Part shown: positions 36,310 to 44,458 of the stretch, in pieces | How positions within the stretch are numbered: the stretch's first letter is position 1 | Layout of the letters: each line of letters opens with the position of its first letter | Assembly: GCF_000294495.1 (NCBI RefSeq) | Contig: NC_018526.1 | Location: 806,001-870,000, forward strand | Direction of reading: 5' to 3' | Length of the DNA: 64,000 nucleotides | Source of the DNA: Streptococcus suis S735 | Lineage (GTDB): Bacteria > Bacillota > Bacilli > Lactobacillales > Streptococcaceae | Position numbers and translations under genes: made by a program | The notes under the pieces: model-generated | Seen by the model: the letters and a program-made list of their open reading frames with translations, nothing else | What the model was told of the DNA's origin: nothing | Databases searched by the model: none

Positions 36310-37238
36310 GTAATGCTTACAGTTGTCCCAATTTCCAGTTGACTTTCCACGGAAATAGCTAGTTCCAACTGATTCAAGACCCGCTTGGTCAGATACAATC
36401 CAAATCCTGTCGCTTTTTGGTGTTCTCGTCCATTAAAACCTGTAAATCCCTCGTCAAACAGGCGAGGAAGGTCTTCTGCCAGAATCCCAATTCCCGTATC
36501 GAAAATGGAAATTCCTCCATTCAATTCAATGGCCACCTTTCCACCAGTCTTATTGTACTTGAGGGCGTTGTCGATAATCTGTGATAGGGCAAAACTAAGC
36601 CACTTTCTGTCGGTTTTCAGTAGCCAATTTCCATCGATAATCACTGAAATGTCCTTTTGCAAGAACTGATTGCGGTATTTTTTGACCAAATCCACCACCA
36701 CTTCTCTTACTTCCACCTGCTCAAAACGAAAATCACTGACATGGTTGGTCAGCTTGAGGTAGTTGAGGAGATTGGCCATGTAATTATCCAAGCGTAAGAG
36801 CTGGTGATTGACATCCTGCTGGTTGAGATTGTCAGTCTGGCTCATCAAAGACAGGGCAGCCAAAGGCACTTTCATTTGGTGGGACCACATTTTGACCATA
36901 GCTTGCAGGTCTTCTTCTCGTGACTTATAGACCAAAAGCTGCTCCCGTGTCGCCTCCTTCTCTGCCTCAATCAAGTTGAGATAGGCCAAGTCCACAGGCT
37001 TATTAAGCAGGGGCAGAGCTTCTTCATGGACATAGTCTTCCAAGGCTCTCATGCGGTTGCGAAACTTCCAGAAAAGCCCTACAGTTAGAAGGATTAAGAA
37101 GGTTAGGGACAATAGCAGAGCGTTTTGCAGGAATTCGGTGGGCAGTTGATAGAGAAAGAAGAGCAAGATAAAACTAGTAGCCAGAACAATGTAGGAGAAG
37201 TAAAAACTCCGGTATTCGCGGATAAATTTTGCTATCAT
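36297..37238 (-). CDS. BceS-type intramembrane-sensing histidine kinase
   Basis: This 313-residue kinase has two N-terminal membrane helices (about 12-30 and 36-54) joined by a very short loop, so it has no extracellular sensor domain. The H box is MWSHQMKVPLAAL, the N box IIDNALKYN and the G box FDTGIGI. Such kinases sense antimicrobial peptides through their partner ABC transporter, encoded here at 38523-41246. It overlaps the response regulator gene by four bases. Confidence 0.9.
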   Translation of the reverse strand: MIAKFIREYRSFYFSYIVLATSFILLFFLYQLPTEFLQNALLLSLTFLILLTVGLFWKFRNRMRALEDYVHEEALPLLNKPVDLAYLNLIEAEKEATREQLLVYKSREEDLQAMVKMWSHQMKVPLAALSLMSQTDNLNQQDVNHQLLRLDNYMANLLNYLKLTNHVSDFRFEQVEVREVVVDLVKKYRNQFLQKDISVIIDGNWLLKTDRKWLSFALSQIIDNALKYNKTGGKVAIELNGGISIFDTGIGILAEDLPRLFDEGFTGFNGREHQKATGFGLYLTKRVLNQLELAISVESQLEIGTTVSITKVQ

Positions 37239-37909
37239 TTGATCAAGTACCCCACGCCACGAACGGTATGAATTCGTTCAAACCCGACTTCGCTCACCTT
37301 CTTACGCAGTCTGGTCATGTTTACATTGAGCGTATTCTGGTCGATAAATTCTTCATTTTCCCAGAGTTTTTCCAAGAGTTCATCCTTGCTGACAATCTGC
37401 CCTTGTCTTTCTAGTAAGGCGGATAAAATCTTGGTTTCAGTAGGTGAAAGCTGAACCTGTTCCGATTCGTTTGAAAATCGCCCGTCCAAACTAAGCTGGA
37501 ACTGATCGATAGACAATTCGCTCGATTTGCTGAATTGATTAACCCGACGCAGGAAGGCTCCGATTTTGGCATCCAAAATTCCTAGAGAAAATGGCTTGGA
37601 GACAAAATCATCGCCACCCATGTTCATGGCCATGACCGCATTCATCTCATCATCGCTAGAAGAGATAAAGATAATGGGCATGGTCATGGTTTTACGGATT
37701 TCTGTCGTCCAATAAAAACCGTTGTAATAGGGCAAGTTAATGTCCATCAGCACTAAGTCTGGTTTGATTTCCGCAACTTCCTGACTGACAGCTCGGAAAT
37801 TCTGCACACTTTCTACCTGATAAGATTTTCCCAAATGCTGCTTCAAGAGTTGGACAATCATCTCATCATCTTCAACAATATAAATCTTCTCTTTTTTCAT
37901 CTTCTTCAT
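37235..37909 (-). CDS. OmpR-family response regulator, BceR-type
   Basis: This 224-residue regulator has a receiver domain with the phosphoacceptor Asp in LVLMDINLPYYNG (near residue 56). A winged-helix DNA-binding domain from about residue 125 ends IHTVRGVGYLIK. With the adjacent kinase it forms the two-component system expected to induce the BceAB transporter. Unusually, a toxin-antitoxin pair separates it from the transporter genes. Confidence 0.92.
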   Translation of the reverse strand: MKKMKKEKIYIVEDDEMIVQLLKQHLGKSYQVESVQNFRAVSQEVAEIKPDLVLMDINLPYYNGFYWTTEIRKTMTMPIIFISSSDDEMNAVMAMNMGGDDFVSKPFSLGILDAKIGAFLRRVNQFSKSSELSIDQFQLSLDGRFSNESEQVQLSPTETKILSALLERQGQIVSKDELLEKLWENEEFIDQNTLNVNMTRLRKKVSEVGFERIHTVRGVGYLIK

Positions 37910-37916
37910 TCTGCAA

Positions 37917-37940
37917 AAGCCAGGACACAGGTCTTGGCTT
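37917..37940 (-). terminator. Hairpin between relE and the response regulator gene
   Basis: AAGCCA and TGGCTT with further inner pairs form a stem at the relE stop. It could end the toxin-antitoxin transcript. Confidence 0.5.
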
Positions 37941-38196
37941 ATATACTTCCATTTCTCATTTTTATGCTTGTCACAATCAATTTATCATCTTCAATATTAA
38001 CGATAACCCTGTAATTGCCGATACGATAGCGCCATTGGCCAGAACGATTAGCAGTCAAGGCTTTTCCGTATTGTCTAGGGTTGTCAGTCACATGACTGGA
38101 CAAGTAGTTGGTAATCTGTTTTTGGGTAAATTTGTCCAACTTTTTCAACTGTTTAATAAAACGACTGGTCGGTACGAGTTTATAACAGGTCTTCAT
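37939..38196 (-). CDS. relE: RelE/ParE-family toxin
   Basis: This 85-residue protein has the compact RelE fold pattern: SRFIKQLKKLDKFTQKQITNYL, then QYGKALTANRSGQWRYRIGNYRVI and VTSIKMR. RelE toxins cleave mRNA in the ribosomal A site; ParE relatives poison gyrase, and sequence alone does not fully separate them. The RSGQWRYRIGNYRVIV segment with KxxxxWRYR favours RelE. It overlaps its antitoxin gene by 17 bases. Confidence 0.88.
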   Translation of the reverse strand: MKTCYKLVPTSRFIKQLKKLDKFTQKQITNYLSSHVTDNPRQYGKALTANRSGQWRYRIGNYRVIVNIEDDKLIVTSIKMRNGSI

Positions 38197-38431
38197 CCGT
38201 CAACCCCAACTCTTCCAACATTTCCTCCCAGCTAATCGGCTCAATGCCTTTCGCCAAGTCTGCCTCGTATTCAGACAGAGCGATATCTGCCACACGGGCA
38301 TCATATTCATCTTCGAGAGCTTCAAGGGTTTTAGTCCGAATGAGTTCTGACAAACTGACACCTTCAAACTTTGCCATAGCCTGCATAAAGAGCTTGTCCT
38401 GCTCAGAAACTTTCAATGTAATAGCTGCCAT
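38180..38431 (-). CDS. relB: RelB-like antitoxin, DUF6290 type
   Basis: This 83-residue protein has an N-terminal ribbon-helix-helix segment (AAITLKVSEQDKLFMQAMAKFEGVSLSELIRTKTLEAL) and an acidic C-terminal tail that would wrap the toxin. It should neutralise RelE and repress its own operon. A promoter and a TGGTATTACCA palindrome lie just upstream. The pair stands between bceB and the bceRS genes, all on the same strand. Confidence 0.88.
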   Translation of the reverse strand: MAAITLKVSEQDKLFMQAMAKFEGVSLSELIRTKTLEALEDEYDARVADIALSEYEADLAKGIEPISWEEMLEELGLTDEDLL

Positions 38432-38456
38432 TTTCTCACCTCTTCGAGTATTCCTT

Positions 38457-38472
38457 TGGTATTACCATTGTA
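38457..38472 (-). promoter_or_regulatory. relBE promoter -10 and operator palindrome
   Basis: On the minus strand an extended -10 (TGT then TACAAT, 38467-38472) abuts the 11-bp palindrome TGGTAATACCA (38457-38467). Overlap of palindrome and start site suits antitoxin autorepression. Confidence 0.5.
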
Positions 38473-38486
38473 ACACCATTTCCCTG

Positions 38487-38518
38487 AAAAAGCAAGAAAT
38501 CTCGCACAAGGCGAGACT
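38487..38518 (-). terminator. Terminator after bceB
   Basis: TCTCGC and GCGAGA form a stem around CTTGT on the minus strand, followed by T-rich sequence. It separates the transporter transcript from relBE. Confidence 0.7.
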
Positions 38519-38522
38519 TCTG

Positions 38523-40493
38523 CTACCGTTCAATAATGCGATAATAAGTGCGACTAGTCCACTTGTAAATGACAAAGTAAATCAGAGTGACTGCCAGTAG
38601 GGTGATGCCACTGACTGTGTAAATCATTAGTGATGAGGTAACACCAAAACTTAGTAGCATTTGCTTGAGCATGATAAGGGCGATGACAAAGTGTAGGGTC
38701 GCCATGACCAAAGGCATAAAGAAGACCGTAAGTGTTTGGGAGTTAATTGTTTTCTTGACAGCCTTCTGGCTCATGCCTACTTCTTGTAGAATCTTGTAGG
38801 ATTTCTTGTCCTCATGCCCTTCTGAATACTGCTTATAGTAGATAATCAAGGCTGCACCCAGTAGGAAACTAATTCCCAGCAAGAAACCTGTAAAGAGGAA
38901 ACCGCCTGTAAAGCCCATCAGTAAATTGTTGAAATCCGTACGTTGCATAACATTTCCAAGATATTCTCCATTTTCATCGAGAATTTCGTATATTTCACCA
39001 GATTGCTCTCCAAGAGAGAGTACCTCTTCATCAGTCAAGTCGGTAAAGACACGATAATCTAGGCTAACAAGATAGCCTTGCGGATTATTGGATTCGTAAT
39101 ACTCACGAACAGCATTCAACACTGTGTCATCACTGACTACCATAACGGCGGCATTTAGCGTATTGGTGATGTCTGGGAAAATAGCCTTATCAAGATTGGC
39201 TACATTCTCAAAGGATTGATCGCCCAAAACAAGCTTCTTCAGCGATGGTTTTTCGCTCGGACGCATAAAGACCACTTGATTGGCAGCAAGCTCTGGCAGG
39301 TCATTCCCCAATTTTCTGAAATCATCTTGGGTGATGAAGTAGGTAAAGGCCATTTTAGAAAAATCTGGATTAGAAATATTTTTTGGGCTAATGACAATCT
39401 CTTCGCCACCATCATATACCAGACCAGCTTGGTAGGTCAGATAGGATAGACTGTCATCGGCTTTTTCTGGAAAATGGCTGAGCACCGATTGCTGGAAGGC
39501 CATTTCACCTTGACTTCTATCCGAAACTTTATAGGTAATAGATGTTTCCTTGGGATATAGTGCACCTGTCATACTGCTCATACCTGTATAAAGGGAGGTT
39601 GTGGTCGCAATGGTCACAAAGGCCATGACCGCAAGTAGCGTAATATTGGCCAAACCCGTTGCGTGCTGCTTCATCCGAAAAATCATCTGCGATGTCGTAA
39701 TGAAATGCTCTGGCGTATAGAAATACCGCTTGTTTTTCCGACGAGCCTTCAAATACCAAGTCATAAAACTGATGTAGAACAGATAGGTCCCCGCAATGAC
39801 AAAGAGCACAGCGATAAAGAACCGATAGATAACAGCTAGACCTTCTGCTTTCGATGAAAGCGATAGGTAGTAGCCCATCCCAAGACTAAAAACACCAAGA
39901 GCAGCTAGAAGAACATTTCCTTTCGGCTCTCTCTCTCCTTTTTCACTAGCTCGGAACAAAATCAGCGGACTGGTCTTGCCAATGGTCCGAATGGCTAGCA
40001 ATTCCAAGAGAAAGAAGAAACCAGCAAAGAGAAAGGCAGTCATGACAAAGGCCAGAGGCTCAATTCCAAAATGTAAATCACTATAATGTGTTATATTGAC
40101 AAAAATCAAGTAGAGAACATTTGCAAACACACCAGCTAAAACAGAACCAAGAACCACAACTAGCAAGAAAATCATCATCAATTCGAGGCTAGCTATCAAG
40201 GCTACTTTTTTCTTGTTCATCCCCAGCATGTTATAGAGACCAAATTCTCTCGCCCGTTGTTTCATCAGGAAATTAAAACTATAAATCTCCATAATGACCG
40301 AGAAAATGGTCAGAATAATCACACCAAGACCGATAGAAATGGCACCAGAGCCCATGGTCTTCATAACTGGACTCAGCATGATCAAGAACATGGAACAAAT
40401 CAGGGTAAAGAGGACCAGACTGGCTAAAACGAAGGGAGCAAAAACACCCATGGATTTTCGGATATTTTGCCCAGCAAGTTTGAGGTAAAACAT
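38523..40493 (-). CDS. BceB-type ABC transporter permease (FtsX-like)
   Basis: This 656-residue permease has about ten membrane helices and a large extracellular domain (roughly residues 310-520) between helices 7 and 8, the BceB architecture. FtsX-like regions flank it. With the adjacent ATPase it should detoxify cell-wall-active peptides such as bacitracin or lantibiotics and signal to the kinase at 36297. Substrate specificity lies in the extracellular domain and cannot be read here. It follows the ATPase gene without a gap. Confidence 0.9.
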   Translation of the reverse strand: MFYLKLAGQNIRKSMGVFAPFVLASLVLFTLICSMFLIMLSPVMKTMGSGAISIGLGVIILTIFSVIMEIYSFNFLMKQRAREFGLYNMLGMNKKKVALIASLELMMIFLLVVVLGSVLAGVFANVLYLIFVNITHYSDLHFGIEPLAFVMTAFLFAGFFFLLELLAIRTIGKTSPLILFRASEKGEREPKGNVLLAALGVFSLGMGYYLSLSSKAEGLAVIYRFFIAVLFVIAGTYLFYISFMTWYLKARRKNKRYFYTPEHFITTSQMIFRMKQHATGLANITLLAVMAFVTIATTTSLYTGMSSMTGALYPKETSITYKVSDRSQGEMAFQQSVLSHFPEKADDSLSYLTYQAGLVYDGGEEIVISPKNISNPDFSKMAFTYFITQDDFRKLGNDLPELAANQVVFMRPSEKPSLKKLVLGDQSFENVANLDKAIFPDITNTLNAAVMVVSDDTVLNAVREYYESNNPQGYLVSLDYRVFTDLTDEEVLSLGEQSGEIYEILDENGEYLGNVMQRTDFNNLLMGFTGGFLFTGFLLGISFLLGAALIIYYKQYSEGHEDKKSYKILQEVGMSQKAVKKTINSQTLTVFFMPLVMATLHFVIALIMLKQMLLSFGVTSSLMIYTVSGITLLAVTLIYFVIYKWTSRTYYRIIER

Positions 40494-41246
40494 CTACTCA
40501 CCCCCTAAAAGTGCAGACATATTGAGTGAAATCTCCTTGGCAAAGTCTTGATTGCTCTTGTCTGCCTTGTACAGTTGATGGAAAATACGACCATCTTTGA
40601 TAAACAAGACACGTTTGGCGTGGCTGGCTGCGTTGGCCGAGTGGGTCACCATGAGAATAGTTTGCCCGTCACGGTTAATCTCTTCAAACAAATTCAGCAA
40701 GTCTTCCGAATTGCGATAATCTAGGGCAGCCGTCGGTTCGTCCGCTAGGACAATCTGTGGCTGGGTAATCAAACTACGAGCAATAGCCACGCGCTGCTTT
40801 TGTCCACCAGAAAGTTCAAAGGGACGTTTTTTCAGCAAATCTTGAATCCGTAGTTTTGGTGCCAATACTTCCAACCGTTTCTCCATTTCCTGATAGCTCT
40901 CACGTGCCAATACCAGAGGTAAAAAGATATTGTCTTGGATGGACAGGGTGTCCAAGAGGTTAAAATCTTGGAAGACAAAGCCAAGATTACGCAAACGGAA
41001 ATCTGCCAGCTTGCTTTCCTTGATTTTGGTGATGTCTTGATTGTTTAAGATAACAGAGCCCCTCGTCGGCTTGTCCAGGGTTGCTAGAATGTTGAGCAAA
41101 GTCGTCTTACCAGAACCACTTTCCCCCATGATAGCGATAAACTCGCCCTCTTCTACCTTAAAATCCACATCTTGCAAGGCACGAGTTTCCTCTTTTGAAA
41201 AGCGCGTGCGGTAAACTTTTTCTAAATGATTGATTTCTAATAACAT
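40494..41246 (-). CDS. BceA-type ABC transporter ATPase
   Basis: This 250-residue MacB/BceA-class ATPase has Walker [10 protein letters not shown], the Q loop [12 protein letters not shown], the signature [14 protein letters not shown], and Walker [13 protein letters not shown]. It energises the BceB permease encoded next. AGGAG precedes the ATG. The ribosome binding site and first ~35 coding bases closely match those of the unrelated ATPase gene at 43768. Confidence 0.92.
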   Translation of the reverse strand: MLLEINHLEKVYRTRFSKEETRALQDVDFKVEEGEFIAIMGESGSGKTTLLNILATLDKPTRGSVILNNQDITKIKESKLADFRLRNLGFVFQDFNLLDTLSIQDNIFLPLVLARESYQEMEKRLEVLAPKLRIQDLLKKRPFELSGGQKQRVAIARSLITQPQIVLADEPTAALDYRNSEDLLNLFEEINRDGQTILMVTHSANAASHAKRVLFIKDGRIFHQLYKADKSNQDFAKEISLNMSALLGGE

Positions 41247-41381
41247 AGTTACTCCTAATTGTTTTCTTTAGCAAAATTAACTTGATTTAGTATAGCTAAT
41301 TTTCTTTGGTACTAAATCCCATGAAATTGAGTTTCTAATTATCAGCTTTATAAAAGAAATACATGAAATTGTAAAAGGTTT

Positions 41382-42116
41382 TTATTTACTATTTTCCAAA
41401 TTCTTGATAGTTAACTGATAAAAAATAAAACTAAACACAATATTCACTGTAATAAATAAGATAAACTCTAAAAATGTCATATCTTGCAATGCCCTACTCC
41501 GTAATCCAATCATCGGTTGAGAGTAAGGGAAAAATTTCGTAAAACTTTCATTGATAAAAATTAATACAAAATTAAGCATACTACCAATGGTAGCAACACC
41601 GACTCCCTTACTGAAATTTCGAGTTTTTACAGTGATATAGGATTGGAGTGTAATAATTGGAAAGGAAGACAAAAGCGATAAAGCAATCCATTTAACATGT
41701 GTGGCTAAACTAAGGTCAAATGAAATGCCGTCAATTTTTGCCGCAACTATAAAAATCAGCAGCAATAAGAGTTGAATTGGAAGAATAAGAAGAAAACTGC
41801 TCATTAATTTTCCTAAATATAATTTCCTCATAGAAACTTGATTAGCCTTTAGCATGTCAAGAGTTTTTCGCTCAAATTCAGGAACTAATAAGAGACCTGC
41901 AATAATGGCTAACATAGGAGGATAAAGTAAGGTACTATTGTAAAAGGTCAGTTGTCCCCACAGAACCAAAGATTGAGTTCCGTCGATTAAAACATCACGA
42001 TTAGCAAAATAGATACCCAATCCTATCATACTAGAGAAACTCAAAAAGGCAATCCCAATGACTAATAATTGAATTTTCCTTGTTTTTGTCCACTCAGCTA
42101 AGAAGTAATCTTTCAT
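41382..42116 (-). CDS. ABC-2 permease of a lantibiotic-immunity-type transporter (LanG-like)
   Basis: This 244-residue protein has about six membrane helices and the ABC-2 permease pattern. It starts MKDYFLAEWTKTRKIQLLVI and has PEFERKTLDMLKANQVSMRKLYLGKL, the coupling-helix region of LanE/LanG/BcrB-type permeases. It is the last gene of a four-gene unit with a second permease, an ATPase and a lipoprotein. Such transporters expel lantibiotics or bacitracin-like peptides from the membrane. No bacteriocin synthesis genes are in the window, so resistance rather than self-immunity is likely. Confidence 0.82.
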   Translation of the reverse strand: MKDYFLAEWTKTRKIQLLVIGIAFLSFSSMIGLGIYFANRDVLIDGTQSLVLWGQLTFYNSTLLYPPMLAIIAGLLLVPEFERKTLDMLKANQVSMRKLYLGKLMSSFLLILPIQLLLLLIFIVAAKIDGISFDLSLATHVKWIALSLLSSFPIITLQSYITVKTRNFSKGVGVATIGSMLNFVLIFINESFTKFFPYSQPMIGLRSRALQDMTFLEFILFITVNIVFSFIFYQLTIKNLENSK

Positions 42117-42117
42117 C

Positions 42118-42864
42118 TTAGTTCCCTTTCTTTCTTAATATTAGAACCGCCAAAAGGTAGAGTATCAAGCAGTAAATGGCATAACAGACGATTTTCTCAA
42201 GCAACTGACTATCTAAATTATAGGTAATTGTGCCGTCACCCAGAAATTGATATTTATAAGGCGCAAGACTTCCTGAACCAGTGATTGGGTTAAGTAAACT
42301 GGTAAAACCATAACTTTTTGGGTTTAAGATAATTCCTAGAAAACCACCTAAAAGTCCTAGTGCTAGCAGAATCCCCTGCTTTTCAAGAATCATGGCCAAG
42401 GTCAGATAAAGACAAATCAATGAAAATATTGCAAGTATCTGCCCAATAAACTGAATACCAATAATCTGCAAAGAAATAGAGATTCCTGCCTGTGTTCCGA
42501 AAAGATAAATAATCATAATTTCGATAGCAGACATAATAACAAAGGAAACCAGCATAAAAAAGAATTTATCACGAAAAATGGCTGTTAGGCTTTGACCATT
42601 AGCTATTTGTAGTTTAAAGGTCTGCCCTTCATGTTCATTCCCTACAATTCGACTAGCAAACACACAAACTGCAATCGGGAACATAAGTAGATTGACATTC
42701 TGATTACTAAACAAGGTTCCAGCCATTCTTAACTCTGGATGTGAAGAGAAAGCAGAGATAAAAGTTGCAATATTCCAAAGTGTGGCAACCAACATCAAAA
42801 TAATGACAATTGAAATAGATTTTGTTCGTCTACTTTTTAGCCATTCAATGTAAACACCATTCAT
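42118..42864 (-). CDS. ABC-2 permease of a lantibiotic-immunity-type transporter (LanE-like)
   Basis: This 248-residue protein has about six membrane helices, begins with YIEWLKSRRTKSISIVII, and has IVGNEHEGQTFKLQIANGQSL, the conserved loop of LanE/LanG permeases. It is one base from the next permease gene and one from the ATPase gene, so translation of all three is probably coupled. The two permeases likely form a heterodimer. Confidence 0.82.
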   Translation of the reverse strand: MNGVYIEWLKSRRTKSISIVIILMLVATLWNIATFISAFSSHPELRMAGTLFSNQNVNLLMFPIAVCVFASRIVGNEHEGQTFKLQIANGQSLTAIFRDKFFFMLVSFVIMSAIEIMIIYLFGTQAGISISLQIIGIQFIGQILAIFSLICLYLTLAMILEKQGILLALGLLGGFLGIILNPKSYGFTSLLNPITGSGSLAPYKYQFLGDGTITYNLDSQLLEKIVCYAIYCLILYLLAVLILRKKGN

Positions 42865-42865
42865 C

Positions 42866-43768
42866 TTACGCCTCCTTTGTTAGATTTAGGAAAATATCTT
42901 CAAGAGTTTCACTTTCTCTAACCACTCGGAATATTCGGTATCCATTTTCTATTAAATAGCTCACCAGATCTGCTAACCGATCGTTATCCAAATCCCTTAA
43001 AGTTACTTGACTTTCGGATGCACTCAAAATTTCTACCGTTCCAAGTTCAACTAAGGTCTGAACAATATTTTTCTGTGAAAAATCACCGCCAATTTCAATC
43101 CAAGTATTTGACTTAATAGCTTCAATTTCTCCCTCATAGACAAGACGACCATGATTGATAATCCCAACTCGATCTGCAATGTGTTCAATTTCCGGAAGAA
43201 TGTGACTGGAAATAAAGACAGTCAGACCTTTTTCTTTGGCTAATTGAACAATTAATTCACGAATTTCATGAATACCAGCTGGATCAAGACCATTTGTGGG
43301 CTCATCTAATAATAAGATTTTCGGCTTTTTCACTAAAGCAAATGCTAAGGCAAGTCGCTGTTTCATACCAAGAGAATAGGCCTTAACTAATTTTTTTCGA
43401 TTTTTTTCATCAGCTAATCCAACGAGCTCCAATGTTGGCCGGATATTATTTTTATCAAATCCCACCATTTTTTGAAACACTAATAAATTTTCATATCCAG
43501 TTAAATTAGGATAATAGGACGGTTCTTCTATCATAGATCCAATCTGATTTAGGTATTTTTTGTCATTTCGAATGTCTTTTTTATTAATAAAAATTTCACC
43601 TGAAGTCGGAGTGACAAGTGATAGAATCATTTTCATCGTAGTTGTCTTACCTGCACCATTTGGTCCAAGAAAGCCGTAGATTTCTCCTTCTCGTACAGTA
43701 ATCTTTTCAATATCAACAGTGGTAACGTCTTTGTAAACTTTTTTTAAATGATTGATTTCTAATAACAT
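42866..43768 (-). CDS. ABC transporter ATPase, bacitracin/lantibiotic type (LanF-like)
   Basis: This 300-residue ATPase has Walker A GPNGAGKTTTMK, signature YSLGMKQRLALA, Walker B KILLLDEPTNGLDP and the H loop SSHILPEI. The C-terminal extension is typical of BcrA/LanF ATPases. It drives the two permeases downstream. Its ribosome binding site and first codons ([13 protein letters not shown]) nearly duplicate those of the BceA-type gene at 41246, although the proteins belong to different ABC subfamilies. Confidence 0.88.
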   Translation of the reverse strand: MLLEINHLKKVYKDVTTVDIEKITVREGEIYGFLGPNGAGKTTTMKMILSLVTPTSGEIFINKKDIRNDKKYLNQIGSMIEEPSYYPNLTGYENLLVFQKMVGFDKNNIRPTLELVGLADEKNRKKLVKAYSLGMKQRLALAFALVKKPKILLLDEPTNGLDPAGIHEIRELIVQLAKEKGLTVFISSHILPEIEHIADRVGIINHGRLVYEGEIEAIKSNTWIEIGGDFSQKNIVQTLVELGTVEILSASESQVTLRDLDNDRLADLVSYLIENGYRIFRVVRESETLEDIFLNLTKEA

Positions 43769-43788
43769 ATAAACTCCTAATTGATTTC

Positions 43789-44166
43789 TTAAGTAAAATC
43801 AACATTCTCAAGTACACTTTGATAGTCGATTCGGTCTGATTCAGCAACATTTTCTTCTAAATCTACCTTATAGTAACCATCCTGGACACCGATGGCCCAT
43901 TCCTTGTTAGTGGTTACATAGAGATTATTCAAGGATACTGTCTTTTTCACTGCCCCTTCTTCTTTGACAACAGGCCATTCCATAAACTGAACTTCTGTTC
44001 CTTGAATACTATCTTCGGCAACTTCCTGTTTGCTAACGGCATAGACTTTTCCCTTGTAATGGAAAGTTTGATAGCCCTCATCAAAGCTAAAACCTGCTGA
44101 AGAGGAAGAGCAAGCAGTTAGGATTATGCTTCCCAAAGCCAGCATGCTAATTACTTTCTTTTTCAT
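43789..44166 (-). CDS. Lipoprotein of the immunity operon
   Basis: This 125-residue protein has a lipoprotein signal peptide (MKKKVISMLALGSIILTAC), with lipobox Cys19. The mature part contains FHYKGKVYAVSKQEV and a Tyr-rich stretch. It may sequester the peptide substrate at the membrane, as LanI-type lipoproteins do, but no homology to a named LanI is evident. GGGAGG precedes the ATG and the ATPase gene follows after 20 bases. Confidence 0.75.
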   Translation of the reverse strand: MKKKVISMLALGSIILTACSSSSAGFSFDEGYQTFHYKGKVYAVSKQEVAEDSIQGTEVQFMEWPVVKEEGAVKKTVSLNNLYVTTNKEWAIGVQDGYYKVDLEENVAESDRIDYQSVLENVDFT

Positions 44167-44178
44167 AGTTTCCTCCCT

Positions 44179-44319
44179 CTAGTATGCCATAAATCGCATA
44201 CTTTGCAAATTATGGGCGAGCTCTTCTAAGAATAAGGCTTGTTCCATGAGTTCAGCTTTCTCTTTTTCAGAGAATACCTTTTCTTCTATTCTCTTTGCTT
44301 GTAGAAATTTGAATGACAT
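44179..44319 (-). CDS. 46-residue ORF leading the immunity operon
   Basis: A short ORF starts at ATG 44319 with AGAAGGAAA before it and ends at TAG 44179, 12 bases before the lipoprotein start. The peptide begins MSFKFLQAKRIEEKVFSEKE and ends NLQSMRFMAY. It is highly charged and predicted helical, with no signal peptide or double-glycine leader. The strong ribosome binding site and promoter directly upstream argue that it is translated first in the operon. It could be a regulatory leader peptide or a small immunity factor. I do not recognise it. Confidence 0.6.
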   Translation of the reverse strand: MSFKFLQAKRIEEKVFSEKEKAELMEQALFLEELAHNLQSMRFMAY

Positions 44320-44351
44320 ATGATTTCCTTCTTTCTATTTCTTATGAGTCT

Positions 44352-44407
44352 ATTATAGAAAATATTCCTCCTGTACTCTCTTACAGTTCTGATTAAAAAA
44401 CTTACAG
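44352..44407 (-). promoter_or_regulatory. Activator-type promoter of the immunity operon
   Basis: TATAAT on the minus strand (44357-44352) has no good -35. Instead, CTGTAAG occurs twice on the minus strand, at 44380-44386 and 44401-44407, 21 bp apart (two helical turns) and ending at the -35 position. This layout suits a dimeric response regulator. Confidence 0.5.
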
Positions 44408-44422
44408 CTTTGTAAGGAAAGA

Positions 44423-44446
44423 ATAAAAGACACCATTTCTGGCGTC
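44423..44446 (-). terminator. Terminator of the ATP-grasp/esterase operon
   Basis: On the minus strand GACGCC and GGTGTC form a stem around AGAAAT, followed by TTTTATTC. Confidence 0.65.
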
Positions 44447-44458
44447 TTACAGTTAGTT

